Under the pieces are notes generated by a model. That model was given only the letters and a program-made list of their open reading frames with translations. It did not search any database and was not told the DNA's origin. The translations under genes and the position numbers were made by a program. 64,000 nt of DNA, taken from positions 43,526 to 107,525 of the forward strand of contig PWEL01000013.1 in the NCBI GenBank assembly GCA_003553945.1, given 5' to 3'. This stretch comes from Mollicutes bacterium (GTDB lineage: Bacteria > Bacillota_I > Bacilli_A > Izemoplasmatales > Izemoplasmataceae). Positions 48,320-57,901 of this stretch are shown piece after piece. The stretch's first letter is position 1; every line of letters begins with the position of its first letter.

Positions 48320-49543
48320 CTACGAATCTTCAACAGGGACCGCCTTGAGATATCCCTCTTCATGTTCATAAGGAAGATCAAAAGTTTCCAGATATCTCAA
48401 ATCGGAAGTGAATACCAGTGTCCCTTCAGACAGTACAAAAGTCGTGTCCTTGTCACGCTCATCATAAACCATCCTGTACGCTTCGTCGCCATCCTCGATG
48501 ACTTCTCCGGTGTTGACCACATCGCTGCACGCTTCATCCCTTGCGAGCGTGAACTGAGAGTTCGAATCGATATTCAGATATATCACTATTGCCATGCCTG
48601 CATCCTCCAGATCTATCGCAAACGCCCCTTCATAGGGAAGCACTTCCTCCCATCTTGCATGCAGGGTGATATCTTCAGCCGGCATCGTGTCATAATCGAA
48701 GGGGGTTTCATACGCCGCGTCCATATACCATCCAGCGAATTCGTGGCATTCCTTTTCAGGCGCTTCGGGAAGAGTGATGGATGCTTCAAAGTCAACCTCG
48801 AGCGCATCTATCCTTGTCCCGCCGTGGGTATTGAAATCTATTGAATAGGACTCGAGCGCCCATTTCGCGTAAAGCGTGACATCCTCATCCGGCATGACAT
48901 CGAAAGTGAAAGGCTCCTCAAAGGTCTCGTCAGTGTACCATCCCTCGAAGGAATGCCCTTCCTTGCTCGGGGCTTCAGGCGGTTCCAGTTCCTCTCCGTA
49001 ATCAGCGACAACGTCCTCGACCTCGCTCCCGCCATAGGTTTCAAAATGAAGGACATACCCTATGGCCTCCCATCTTGCATGCAGGGTTATGTCTTCGCCG
49101 GGCATCGTCGAGAAAACGAAAGGCGTCTCATAGGATTCGTCCTCGTACCATCCTTCGAACTGATAGCCTTCACGCGTAGGTTCACCGGGCGGGTCGATCT
49201 CCGATTCATAATGCGTTTCGATGGTCTCTACTTCGCTGCCGCTGTGGGTCTTGAAAACAATACAATATGTCACAGGCTCGAAGCCTGCATGAACTTCCAC
49301 ATCCTCTGTAACGGCTTCGTTGAAATCGAAGGTCTCTATGGCATCGGGGCAGGTGAACCATCCCGTGAAGTCATGATGGTCCCGTTCAGGACCGGATATG
49401 GCCTCGACATACTCCCCGTCACCGACCTCGATCGTTTCAAGAACTTCATCGCCATCATAGAACGTCACCTCGTAGGTCGTCTCTTCACATGCTGAAAGCA
49501 GCGCTGAACTTACAACCACAACAATAATCGCTAACCACTTCAT
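48320..49543 (-). CDS. lipoprotein with four InlB B-repeat-like modules and a C-terminal lipocalin-like domain
   Basis: MKWLAIIVVVVSSALLSAC lipobox; repeats FxTxGGSEVE...P(G)EPTREGYxFEGWYxDExYExPFxFxTMPxEDxTLxAxW. Confidence 0.82.
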   Translation of the reverse strand: MKWLAIIVVVVSSALLSACEETTYEVTFYDGDEVLETIEVGDGEYVEAISGPERDHHDFTGWFTCPDAIETFDFNEAVTEDVEVHAGFEPVTYCIVFKTHSGSEVETIETHYESEIDPPGEPTREGYQFEGWYEDESYETPFVFSTMPGEDITLHARWEAIGYVLHFETYGGSEVEDVVADYGEELEPPEAPSKEGHSFEGWYTDETFEEPFTFDVMPDEDVTLYAKWALESYSIDFNTHGGTRIDALEVDFEASITLPEAPEKECHEFAGWYMDAAYETPFDYDTMPAEDITLHARWEEVLPYEGAFAIDLEDAGMAIVIYLNIDSNSQFTLARDEACSDVVNTGEVIEDGDEAYRMVYDERDKDTTFVLSEGTLVFTSDLRYLETFDLPYEHEEGYLKAVPVEDS

Positions 49544-49874
49544 ATCCTCACTCCTCAGGACAAATGAAAAAAAGCATGCTAAAGACTGCATGCTTGACTG
49601 AATGGTGTCATCAAAAGACTCAGGCGGGAAATGTAATGATACATACCAACACCCCCGTTTTGTATGACACAATGACACATCGTAATTATATTATAAACAA
49701 TCAACGGAAAAAATCAAACATTTAAATGAATAAATGACGGGAAAATTAATGGCAGGCACAAAAAAAGGCGAAAGTAAAAGAGATATGACATTTTGTCAAA
49801 AAAATGTTTTATAATTGCAAAGCATTGTTAGTCTTTTTTTAAAAAAATACGCCTGGCAGTGAGGCGTATTCTTT

Positions 49875-52247
49875 CTAGTCGTCACCATTCTTCTCGAATA
49901 TGTAAGGGGTGACATCCGGCGTCATATCCTGCGGCGGGGGCCTACCCTCCATGAAGTCATAAGGGGTCGGCGCCTCTTGTTCTTCTTTTTCTAACCGTTC
50001 GAGGGCGTCATCGATGGATGTTTTTCTGCCTTCTCTTTGCAGGGTGTCTTCAAGCTTCTGTCTCAGTTTCGTGGCTCGGCGCTCTTCAAGATATCTGATC
50101 GCATTGGAGAGGACTTCAATCTCCCCGAGCATCACGAGCGTCTTTTCCGTGCGGGTGATTCCGGTGTAGATGAGCTTGCGCTTCAAGAGGATGCTGTGGC
50201 GCTTGAAGAGAGGGAACACCACGACACTGTACTCGCTCCCCTGGGATTTATGGACACTCATCGCGTAGGCATGCGTGAGATTCTTGAGATCGGCGTATCT
50301 ATAGGTGACCTCGTTGCCCATGAAGGAGACGATCACCTCGCTGCTTGTATCGTCGATGCCGACGATGACACCCTGGTCCCCGTTCATCACGTTATCCTCC
50401 GGCTGGTTGATGAGTTGAAGGACCTTGTCACCGATCCTGAATGTCCTTTCGCCATGGTCTATCGCTTTCTCCGTGTTCGGGTTGTACTTGCTCTGCAGGA
50501 AGCGGTTGGTCTCATGGATGCCGACAGGCCCCTTGTACATGGGGATGAGAACCTGTATGTCCTCATGAAGGTCGTAACCCTTGTCCAAAAAGTAGTCGAT
50601 GATGCCTCCAAGACGTTCGTGAAAACGTTCCGGACGTTCCTTGAAGATATAGCGGTCGGGAAAAGTCTTCAACAGATCATCCGGAAGGCCTCCATCCCTT
50701 ACATGCCTCGCAAGATCGACGACCTTCGACTCTCGCGCCTGGCGATGGATATCATGGAGCGTGATGGTCGCCAGCAGGCCGCTGTCGATGATATCCTTGA
50801 GCACCTGCCCCGGTCCGACGGAGGGAAGCTGGGCCTCATCCCCGACAATCACAAGCCGCGCCTCGTCGGGAAGGCTTCTGAAAAGATGCGCCGCTAGGGA
50901 GATGTCGATCATGGAGGCTTCATCGATGATGAACAGACTGCCGGGCTTCGGCGCTGTCTCATCATGCGCGAAGCTGCCGTCGTAACCATAACCCAAAAAG
51001 CGATGTATGGTGCATGCGTAGGCGCCGGTGGTTTCATTCATACGCTTCGCCGCGCGCCCCGTCGGAGCGATCAGGTGGATGTCGCTCTCTTCATCGTAGC
51101 GAGGCCCTTCATAATCGAAATATCGCCGCGCGACCTCAACGATGCCTTCGATCACCGTCGTCTTCCCTGTACCCGGACCCCCGGTGAGCACGATGGCCTG
51201 ATGAGAAAGCGCGGCCTCGATCGCACGGCGCTGTTCGTCAGTGTAGGTGATGCCTTTTTCATCCTCGAACGACTTTATGAGACGCGATACTTTCTGCTTG
51301 GCCGCTTCATTGTATCCCTGACTGAAAGCGAAGAGCCGCTTTGCAATCGACTCTTCACTCTCCTTGAAGTGCTTGAGTGTCAGCGCTTCCCCGTCAAAGA
51401 TGAAACGCCCTTCTTCGATCAGCGATTCGAGTGATGAAGCGACAACGGTCTCAGGGATGTCCACATGTTTTGAAAGCTGATGGTGCGCTTCTTCTAAGAA
51501 GGCGCTTTTTTCTATATGGGTATGGCCCCGGCTCGCGGCGATCTCCTGGAAATGGGTGATGAGGAACGCGCGGATGCGACGTGGATCATCATCGGGGATA
51601 TCCAGTTTCTTAGCGATCAGGTCCGCGCGCTCGAACCCTATCCCCTCGACAGTCTCAATGAGCTGGTAGGGATTGTCTTCGATCACTTCCGCGGTACGCG
51701 CTTCATACACTTTGAGGATGCGGTCGATAAGACGATGCGAGATGCCGTAGCCGAGGAGCTTGATACGTGTGTTCTCCGTGGCCTTGTTGGCGTGAAGGTG
51801 TTGTTTCAGGGTGGTCCTGGCTTTTTTGCTTAGAGAGGGGACCTCCTCCAGAGCGCTGTCGTCATCTGAGATTTTCTGCAGGGCGTCCGTCCCGAGTGTC
51901 TTCACGATACGTTCGGCGGACTTCTTTCCGACGCCGGGGAAAAGGTCGCTCGAAAGGTATTCAACAAGCCCTTCCTCGCTCGCCTCCTCCAAACGCTCAT
52001 AACGTTGGAACTTGAACTGCGTGCCGTATTTCGGATGCGTTTCAAACTCGCCGAAGAACCTGTAGACCTCCCCCTTTTTCGGATGGGGGAGATGCCCCTT
52101 GACGGTTTTCACTTCATCAGGAAAATCGAGCAGGGAATCAGACGCGCTCTTTCTGCGCGCTTCGATCTTGGCGATAGCGAAATGGTTCTCTTCTTTATAA
52201 AAGAGAATCGAACGGATGGGGCCTTCTAGATATTGCACGCGCGTCAC
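49875..52247 (-). CDS. recD2: RecD2-like ATP-dependent DNA helicase
   Basis: GGPGTGKTTVIEGIVEVARRYF; IDEASMIDISL; YAMSVHKSQGSEYSVVVFPL; N-terminal FPGVGKKSAERIV HhH. Confidence 0.92.
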   Translation of the reverse strand: MTRVQYLEGPIRSILFYKEENHFAIAKIEARRKSASDSLLDFPDEVKTVKGHLPHPKKGEVYRFFGEFETHPKYGTQFKFQRYERLEEASEEGLVEYLSSDLFPGVGKKSAERIVKTLGTDALQKISDDDSALEEVPSLSKKARTTLKQHLHANKATENTRIKLLGYGISHRLIDRILKVYEARTAEVIEDNPYQLIETVEGIGFERADLIAKKLDIPDDDPRRIRAFLITHFQEIAASRGHTHIEKSAFLEEAHHQLSKHVDIPETVVASSLESLIEEGRFIFDGEALTLKHFKESEESIAKRLFAFSQGYNEAAKQKVSRLIKSFEDEKGITYTDEQRRAIEAALSHQAIVLTGGPGTGKTTVIEGIVEVARRYFDYEGPRYDEESDIHLIAPTGRAAKRMNETTGAYACTIHRFLGYGYDGSFAHDETAPKPGSLFIIDEASMIDISLAAHLFRSLPDEARLVIVGDEAQLPSVGPGQVLKDIIDSGLLATITLHDIHRQARESKVVDLARHVRDGGLPDDLLKTFPDRYIFKERPERFHERLGGIIDYFLDKGYDLHEDIQVLIPMYKGPVGIHETNRFLQSKYNPNTEKAIDHGERTFRIGDKVLQLINQPEDNVMNGDQGVIVGIDDTSSEVIVSFMGNEVTYRYADLKNLTHAYAMSVHKSQGSEYSVVVFPLFKRHSILLKRKLIYTGITRTEKTLVMLGEIEVLSNAIRYLEERRATKLRQKLEDTLQREGRKTSIDDALERLEKEEQEAPTPYDFMEGRPPPQDMTPDVTPYIFEKNGDD

Positions 52248-52290
52248 CTCGTTTTCTTGTCATTGCACCACGTTTCAACCGTCAAAGGAC

Positions 52291-52314
52291 AAGAGCCTTC
52301 CCAGGAAGGCTCTT
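52291..52314 (-). terminator. hairpin downstream of the Xaa-Pro aminopeptidase
   Basis: aagagccttcccaggaaggctctt. Confidence 0.6.
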
Positions 52315-52316
52315 CA

Positions 52317-53579
52317 TCAACGGGACCTTATCATGCTTTCCAGGGCGTCCGGGTCTTTCTCGATGTCCGTGCTCAGATTTTCGCAGCCGTTGTCTGTCAC
52401 TAGGATGTCATCCTCGATGCGGACACCGATCCCTTCTTCCTTGATATAGAGGCCGGGTTCGATCGTAAGCACCATGCCGGCCTTGAACGGTTCACTGTAA
52501 TGACCGACATCATGTACATCGAGACCGAGAAAATGACCGATGCCATGGTAATAGTATTCACTGAGCTCCTCGGTCTCCTCGATCAGCCCGATACGTTTGG
52601 CATGCTCTGCAAGGCGTTCCCTCGCGAAGGTGTTGAGTTCCTTCCATGTCACGCCGGGACGCACTTGCTCGATTGTGGCCATGTTGACATCGAGGACGAT
52701 CTCGTAGATCTCCCTCTGGCGTCTGCTGTAGATTCCTGATACGGGATAAGTGCGCGAGATATCGGCGGCGTAGTTGTTATTGAGGGCACCGAGGTCGAAG
52801 AGAATCATGTTGTCTTTCCCAAGTCTGGCGGTGTTGTCCGTATAATGCAGGATGGCGGCGTTCTCACCGTTGGCGGCGATGGTGTCGAAGGCGGTTCCTT
52901 CGCTGCCCTCGAGTGTGATTCTATGGAGGAAATCCGCTTCAAGCTGGTACTCATGCGTGCGCGTACCGAGGTTTTCCATAATTGTGTCGAGACCTTTTTG
53001 TGTATGGTTTATGGCCTCTCTGATCGCCTGGATCTCCTCGTCGCTTTTAAACATGCGCAGATAGGAAAGGTGTTCATTGACATTCCTGATTTCAAGTTCC
53101 GGATAATTTTTGATGATGGTCGATGCCTGCTTGATAGCCTCGGGTCTCTCTTCAAAGCTAGGGTGATATAGGTCGAGGTAGAGCGCCTTCGGTGTCACAC
53201 CCATGGGGGAGCGGGCGTAGTTCATCAACTGGTTGAATACAGCATTGAAACGATTGAGCGTATATATATTCGATTCCGGAATACCGGAGCGTTCGCTGGC
53301 TTCCTGTTTCGACATGGTGGCGCCTTCCCACTGGATTTTCTTCTTGGTGTTCTCTTCAATGAAGAGGAGTGTCTTCTCATTGGAACCGCCCTTCATAAGA
53401 AGAAGGATCATGTTGGGTTCGCTGATATTGCTCACGTAGAAAAAATTCCGCTGGGGCGTATAATCATAATATTGATCGAGGGTCTTGTGCGGCGGCGTCC
53501 CGGAGAAAAGCAACGCGGCTGAATCCTCTTCCATTCTTTCATAAAGCGCTTCTCTTGCTTTTTGTGCATGTGCTTTCAT
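52317..53579 (-). CDS. pepP: Xaa-Pro aminopeptidase (M24, aminopeptidase P)
   Basis: FDLGALNNNYAADISRTYPVSG, YYHGIGHFLGLDVHD, LTIEPGLYI, RIEDDILVT. Confidence 0.92.
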   Translation of the reverse strand: MKAHAQKAREALYERMEEDSAALLFSGTPPHKTLDQYYDYTPQRNFFYVSNISEPNMILLLMKGGSNEKTLLFIEENTKKKIQWEGATMSKQEASERSGIPESNIYTLNRFNAVFNQLMNYARSPMGVTPKALYLDLYHPSFEERPEAIKQASTIIKNYPELEIRNVNEHLSYLRMFKSDEEIQAIREAINHTQKGLDTIMENLGTRTHEYQLEADFLHRITLEGSEGTAFDTIAANGENAAILHYTDNTARLGKDNMILFDLGALNNNYAADISRTYPVSGIYSRRQREIYEIVLDVNMATIEQVRPGVTWKELNTFARERLAEHAKRIGLIEETEELSEYYYHGIGHFLGLDVHDVGHYSEPFKAGMVLTIEPGLYIKEEGIGVRIEDDILVTDNGCENLSTDIEKDPDALESMIRSR

Positions 53580-53701
53580 TATTATTCACCTCAAATTGAT
53601 TATAACAAACTCGATGGAAAAAAGAAATGCCCTCATATAGCGTCGCACGCGTGAAGTCCCGGGGTTGAAAACGTTTTTGGCCGATAAGCCTGTACGAACA
53701 A

Positions 53702-55405
53702 TTGAAAAAATATGCTATGATACAGTTGGTGTTCAGGATGGGAGTGATGCACGTGGCGCTTTCAAACGGGCTTGATGTCCTTGAACTAGTCTTCTACGTC
53801 GTCGGAGGCCTGGGACTTTTCCTCTACGGCATCCGCAAGATGGGCGACTCACTCAAACTCCTCGCAGGACGGAAACTGAAAATACTCATCGAACGTTCGA
53901 CCAACACGCCGCTCAAAGGCATCTTCATCGGAGTATTCGTCACCGTCCTTTTGCAGACGAGCACCGGCACCACAGCACTGACCGTCAGCCTGGTCAGGGC
54001 AGGCCTCATGACCTTCCCTCAAGCTCTGGGCGTCATTCTCGGAGCCAACCTGGGCACCACCGCCACCAGTTTCCTCATCGGGCTTGAAATATATGATTAC
54101 GCACTGCCGATGATCGCTCTCGGCAGCGTGCTTGCACTATTCTCACCTTCGTTGCGGCCTCAGCGCTTCGGGGGTGTTTTGTTTGGCTTCGGACTCATCT
54201 TCTTCGGCCTGGATCTGATGAGCAACGCGCTCGCAGTGTTCACTGAATTCGAAGGGTTCCGGGCGGCGCTGCTCGCGGTCAGCGACATCCCGATCCTCGG
54301 CGTGCTTGTCGGAGCCGTCTCCACTGTCGTCGTTCAATCGAGCACAGCCGTCATCGGAATCCTGCAGCAGCTTTACAGGACAGGCGCGATGCCTTTGATC
54401 GGCGCCGTCGCCATCGTCTTCGGCAGCAACATCGGCACCACCGTGACCGCCATTCTCTCTGCGCTCGGCGGCTCGACCGCCGCAAAACAGACCGCCGCCG
54501 CCCATGTCATCTTCAACGTCGGCGGAAGCATCATCTTCCTGATTCTCATCGTCCCCTACACAGCCTTCATCGCCACCCTCGAAACACATATCCTCGGCGG
54601 CGAGCAGACCGCGATGACAGTGAGCTTCGCACACATCTTTTTCAATCTGTTCAACACCGTCATCATGTACTTTCTCATCACACAGCTCGACAAACTCTCA
54701 AGACGCATCATCAAAGGAAAGACCGATGCGCTCCCCAACGTCGAGACCCTCCAGCCCTCCCTCATTAAAAGCGCTCCGGGACTCGCCCTTGAAAATGTCA
54801 AGCGCGTCATCGCTTCAATGGGGGAGATCACCGAAGACATGTACCGTGCAAGCGTCCGCTATTCATTCGAAAACGACAAAAAATCCCTTGAGCGCGGAAG
54901 AGCGCTCGAAGAGATCATAGACACCATCGATTCCAAGACCCATGACTACCTTATCAAAATCGCCCACGCAATCAGCGACGATGCCCTCGCGAATGAACAG
55001 GCGTTCTATGTCGATACCATCCGGGATTTCGAGCGGATCTGCGACCATTGCCAGAATCTCTTTGACTTCTTCGAGTACCGACACAGCGAGAAACTCCATC
55101 TCACGGAGGACGCGGAAAGGAATCTCAAACATCTTTACTCTCTCGCCGAACACATCCTCAACAAGACCCTCGAAGCCTTCAAGGAGAAGGATGAAGCGAA
55201 GGCCCGCCTCATCTCCGATGAAGAGGAGGGCATCGATAACGCGGTGCGCCGGTGTCGAAGGGAGCACGTGCTGAGAAGTTCGAAAGACCAGAATGGCGCT
55301 GATGATGTCCTCTTCGTCGATATCCTCTCAAACATAGAACGAATCGGCGACCACTGCGAGAACATCGCGAGGAACCTTCTCGACAGACGCTACTATTTCC
55401 GGTGA
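53702..55405 (+). CDS. Na/Pi cotransporter family protein with PhoU-like C-terminal domain
   Basis: LLQTSTGTTALTVSLV, VVVQSSTAVIGI QSS motifs, GSNIGTTVTA; start codon uncertain. Confidence 0.88.
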   Translation: MKKYAMIQLVFRMGVMHVALSNGLDVLELVFYVVGGLGLFLYGIRKMGDSLKLLAGRKLKILIERSTNTPLKGIFIGVFVTVLLQTSTGTTALTVSLVRAGLMTFPQALGVILGANLGTTATSFLIGLEIYDYALPMIALGSVLALFSPSLRPQRFGGVLFGFGLIFFGLDLMSNALAVFTEFEGFRAALLAVSDIPILGVLVGAVSTVVVQSSTAVIGILQQLYRTGAMPLIGAVAIVFGSNIGTTVTAILSALGGSTAAKQTAAAHVIFNVGGSIIFLILIVPYTAFIATLETHILGGEQTAMTVSFAHIFFNLFNTVIMYFLITQLDKLSRRIIKGKTDALPNVETLQPSLIKSAPGLALENVKRVIASMGEITEDMYRASVRYSFENDKKSLERGRALEEIIDTIDSKTHDYLIKIAHAISDDALANEQAFYVDTIRDFERICDHCQNLFDFFEYRHSEKLHLTEDAERNLKHLYSLAEHILNKTLEAFKEKDEAKARLISDEEEGIDNAVRRCRREHVLRSSKDQNGADDVLFVDILSNIERIGDHCENIARNLLDRRYYFR

Positions 55406-55406
55406 T

Positions 55407-55448
55407 AAAAAAACACCGCAGCGCTTAAGAAAAGCTGCGGTGTTTTTA
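55407..55448. terminator. bidirectional terminator
   Basis: aaaaaaacaccgcagcgcttaagaaaagctgcggtgttttta. Confidence 0.85.
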
Positions 55449-55458
55449 TAGCCAATGA

Positions 55459-56472
55459 TCAGACTTGTTCGGCGAGGAGTTTCATCGTGCGGACCATCTG
55501 CGCTACATAGCCCATTTCATTATCATACCAGGCGAGAACCTTGACCATCTGCTTGCCGTCGACGTCGAGCACTCTTGTCATCTGTGCATCGAACAGTGAG
55601 CCATATGTGGTTCCGATGACATCGCTCGAGACGATGGGGTCTTCCGTATAGACGAGCGTCTCGCCGTCCGCTGCATCCTTGACAGCTTTCTTGATGTCTT
55701 CTTCGCTGACGTTCTCTTTGAGTTCAGCGACGAAATCAACGACTGACCCCGTAATTGTGGGGACGCGCAAGGCGATGCCGTCAAGCTTGCCGTTGAGATG
55801 CGGAAGCACCTTCCCTACAGCTTTCGCCGCACCAGTCGTCGTCGGCGAGATATTCGAGGCGGCTGCGCGGCCTCGACGGGCCTTGATACCTTTCGCATGC
55901 GGTGAATCAAGCGTGTTCTGGTCGTTGGTATAGGCATGGGCGGTCGTCATGTAGCCCTTTTCAACGCCGAATGCGTCATCGAGCGCCTTGACTACGGGAG
56001 CTAGGCAGTTCGTGGTGCAGGAGGCGCCGCTGATGACTTGTTCGCTACCGTCGAGGTCTTCATCGTTGACATTGTAGACGATAGTCTTGACATCGCCTTT
56101 GGCCGGCGCGCTGATCATGACTTTCTTCGCGCCTGCCTTGACATGTTTCATCGCGCCGTCCTTCTTGGTGAAGATGCCGGTGCACTCAAGCACTACATCG
56201 ACATCGAGGTCTCCCCAGGGAAGGCTCTCAGGGTCTTTCTCCGCGTACACCTTGACCTCGTCGCCGTCGACAACGATGGCGTCCTCTTTCGCCTCGACGC
56301 TGTCCACCTTGTATGATCCGTGAGCCGTGTCGTATTTGAGCAGATATGCGAGCGTCTCCGCATCCGTCAAATCGTTGATCGCGACGATCTCATAATCGGG
56401 ATTGTCCTTCATGTAGCGATAAGCGAGCTTTCCGATACGACCGAAGCCGTTGATTGCAATACGTACTGACAT
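55459..56472 (-). CDS. gap: glyceraldehyde-3-phosphate dehydrogenase, type I
   Basis: [38 protein letters not shown]. Confidence 0.97.
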   Translation of the reverse strand: MSVRIAINGFGRIGKLAYRYMKDNPDYEIVAINDLTDAETLAYLLKYDTAHGSYKVDSVEAKEDAIVVDGDEVKVYAEKDPESLPWGDLDVDVVLECTGIFTKKDGAMKHVKAGAKKVMISAPAKGDVKTIVYNVNDEDLDGSEQVISGASCTTNCLAPVVKALDDAFGVEKGYMTTAHAYTNDQNTLDSPHAKGIKARRGRAAASNISPTTTGAAKAVGKVLPHLNGKLDGIALRVPTITGSVVDFVAELKENVSEEDIKKAVKDAADGETLVYTEDPIVSSDVIGTTYGSLFDAQMTRVLDVDGKQMVKVLAWYDNEMGYVAQMVRTMKLLAEQV

Positions 56473-56558
56473 GGAATTCCTCCTTTGTTTTTTATCACAC
56501 TTCCAATTATAGTGAATACGCGTTCAAAACACAACCTGTCATACAAATTAAAACGTTT

Positions 56559-57203
56559 TCAACGCTTTGTTTCACAACTACAAGCGTCGATGGCTTCGAA
56601 AAAGTCGCTGACCGGTGTCTTTGGAATCTCGAGTGGACGCCGGTCGTAAAGGTACCGCACATCATGAAGCCAGTCGATGGTCGCTTCCACAAGGGAATCG
56701 AGCGTCTCTCTCTCAAAGGGGACCTGAGATCTGGAGGCGGTAAGATGCGCGATGGTCTTGTCCCGTTCGGCCATGATGGCGCGGATCACGTCGCTATATT
56801 GTTCGAGCACCCGCTTCAAGGAATCGATCAGGGCATCCGTATCCGGCGCGACGGGGGTCGACCCCTCATCGCCGATGAAAGCCCGGTAGAACACATCGGC
56901 CCGTTGACGACTCAGGAAGCGGATGAAATTCTGTAAATTCTTGAGATCCTTGTTCTTGCGGCGGATCTCATAGATTCTGGCCATAGTCAGGACCACCTCG
57001 CGCCACTGAGCCTCGAACAGCCACGCTGTAAATCGCGGCGCCTCGGATAGAAAGGGGTGCTGTTCTGAATCCAGACGCTCAAGCTGCGAGAGAAAAGCGA
57101 GGCCGCCGCGTGCGGAAGCGAGTTCTTCAGAAAGAATCCTCAGGCGCTTTTCAAAAGCGGCGGTGACCCGTGGGTCCTTCTTTTTCAATGTAATAGACCG
57201 CAT
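56559..57203 (-). CDS. HEPN/AbiU2-like domain protein
   Basis: Alpha-helical; WREVVLTMARIYEIRRKNKDLKNLQNFIRFL... and ERDKTIAH (R-x5-H) motif. Confidence 0.5.
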   Translation of the reverse strand: MRSITLKKKDPRVTAAFEKRLRILSEELASARGGLAFLSQLERLDSEQHPFLSEAPRFTAWLFEAQWREVVLTMARIYEIRRKNKDLKNLQNFIRFLSRQRADVFYRAFIGDEGSTPVAPDTDALIDSLKRVLEQYSDVIRAIMAERDKTIAHLTASRSQVPFERETLDSLVEATIDWLHDVRYLYDRRPLEIPKTPVSDFFEAIDACSCETKR

Positions 57204-57240
57204 GGCATCCCCCCTTCGCTTTCATTTTATCATATCCATG

Positions 57241-57265
57241 AAAAAACCGGTGCAAAAGCACCGGT
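57241..57265 (-). terminator. rho-independent terminator of spx
   Basis: minus strand accggtgcttttgcaccggtttttt. Confidence 0.8.
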
Positions 57266-57270
57266 CCGTT

Positions 57271-57744
57271 TCAGGCTTGTGTCGACTCCTCTTGTTCCTT
57301 CTCTCTGAGTTCTGCGAAATACTTTTCAAGTGCATGCCGATAATCGCAGTCCTCCCCTTTGTCACAGGTCGTGCACATGATGATCTCCCGCAGACGCTTG
57401 GGAATGAACGCCCTGATCTCATCATCATTGTAGCCGACCTGCATCTTGTTGTTTTCGATAATGATGGGGCGGCGAAGGACGCTCGGGTTTTCAATGATGA
57501 AATCCGTCAGTTCGCTCAAAGACATCTCCTCGAGATTCAGATCATTCTCCTGGAACACTTTCGACCGCTTGGAGATGATATCCTCGAAGCCTCCCTCGGA
57601 GTTCTTGAGCATGGCATGAATGTCTTCCCTGGTCAATTTGACATTGAAAATGTTCTTCTCCTTGTAGGGGATGCGATGTTCTTCAAACCATTTCTTGGCT
57701 TTCCTGCACGATGAGCAGCTGGGTGTGGTATACATTTGTATCAT
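57271..57744 (-). CDS. spx: Spx/ArsC-family transcriptional regulator with Cys-rich C-terminal extension
   Basis: MIQMYTTPSCSSCRKAKKWFEEHRIPY; LRRPIIIENNKMQVGYNDDEIRAFIPKRLRE. Confidence 0.88.
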   Translation of the reverse strand: MIQMYTTPSCSSCRKAKKWFEEHRIPYKEKNIFNVKLTREDIHAMLKNSEGGFEDIISKRSKVFQENDLNLEEMSLSELTDFIIENPSVLRRPIIIENNKMQVGYNDDEIRAFIPKRLREIIMCTTCDKGEDCDYRHALEKYFAELREKEQEESTQA

Positions 57745-57901
57745 GGGCGTAACGCCTCCTTCTCGATGATGGTCTGTCGTGACGTTGTAGTTAAATAATA
57801 ACACAAATTATAAAAAATCTAAACAATTTTTTAATGTAAATGCTTGACAATCAGTATGCTATAATAAATGCGCATGTATTATAGCAGATGGAGGTAGATT
57901 T

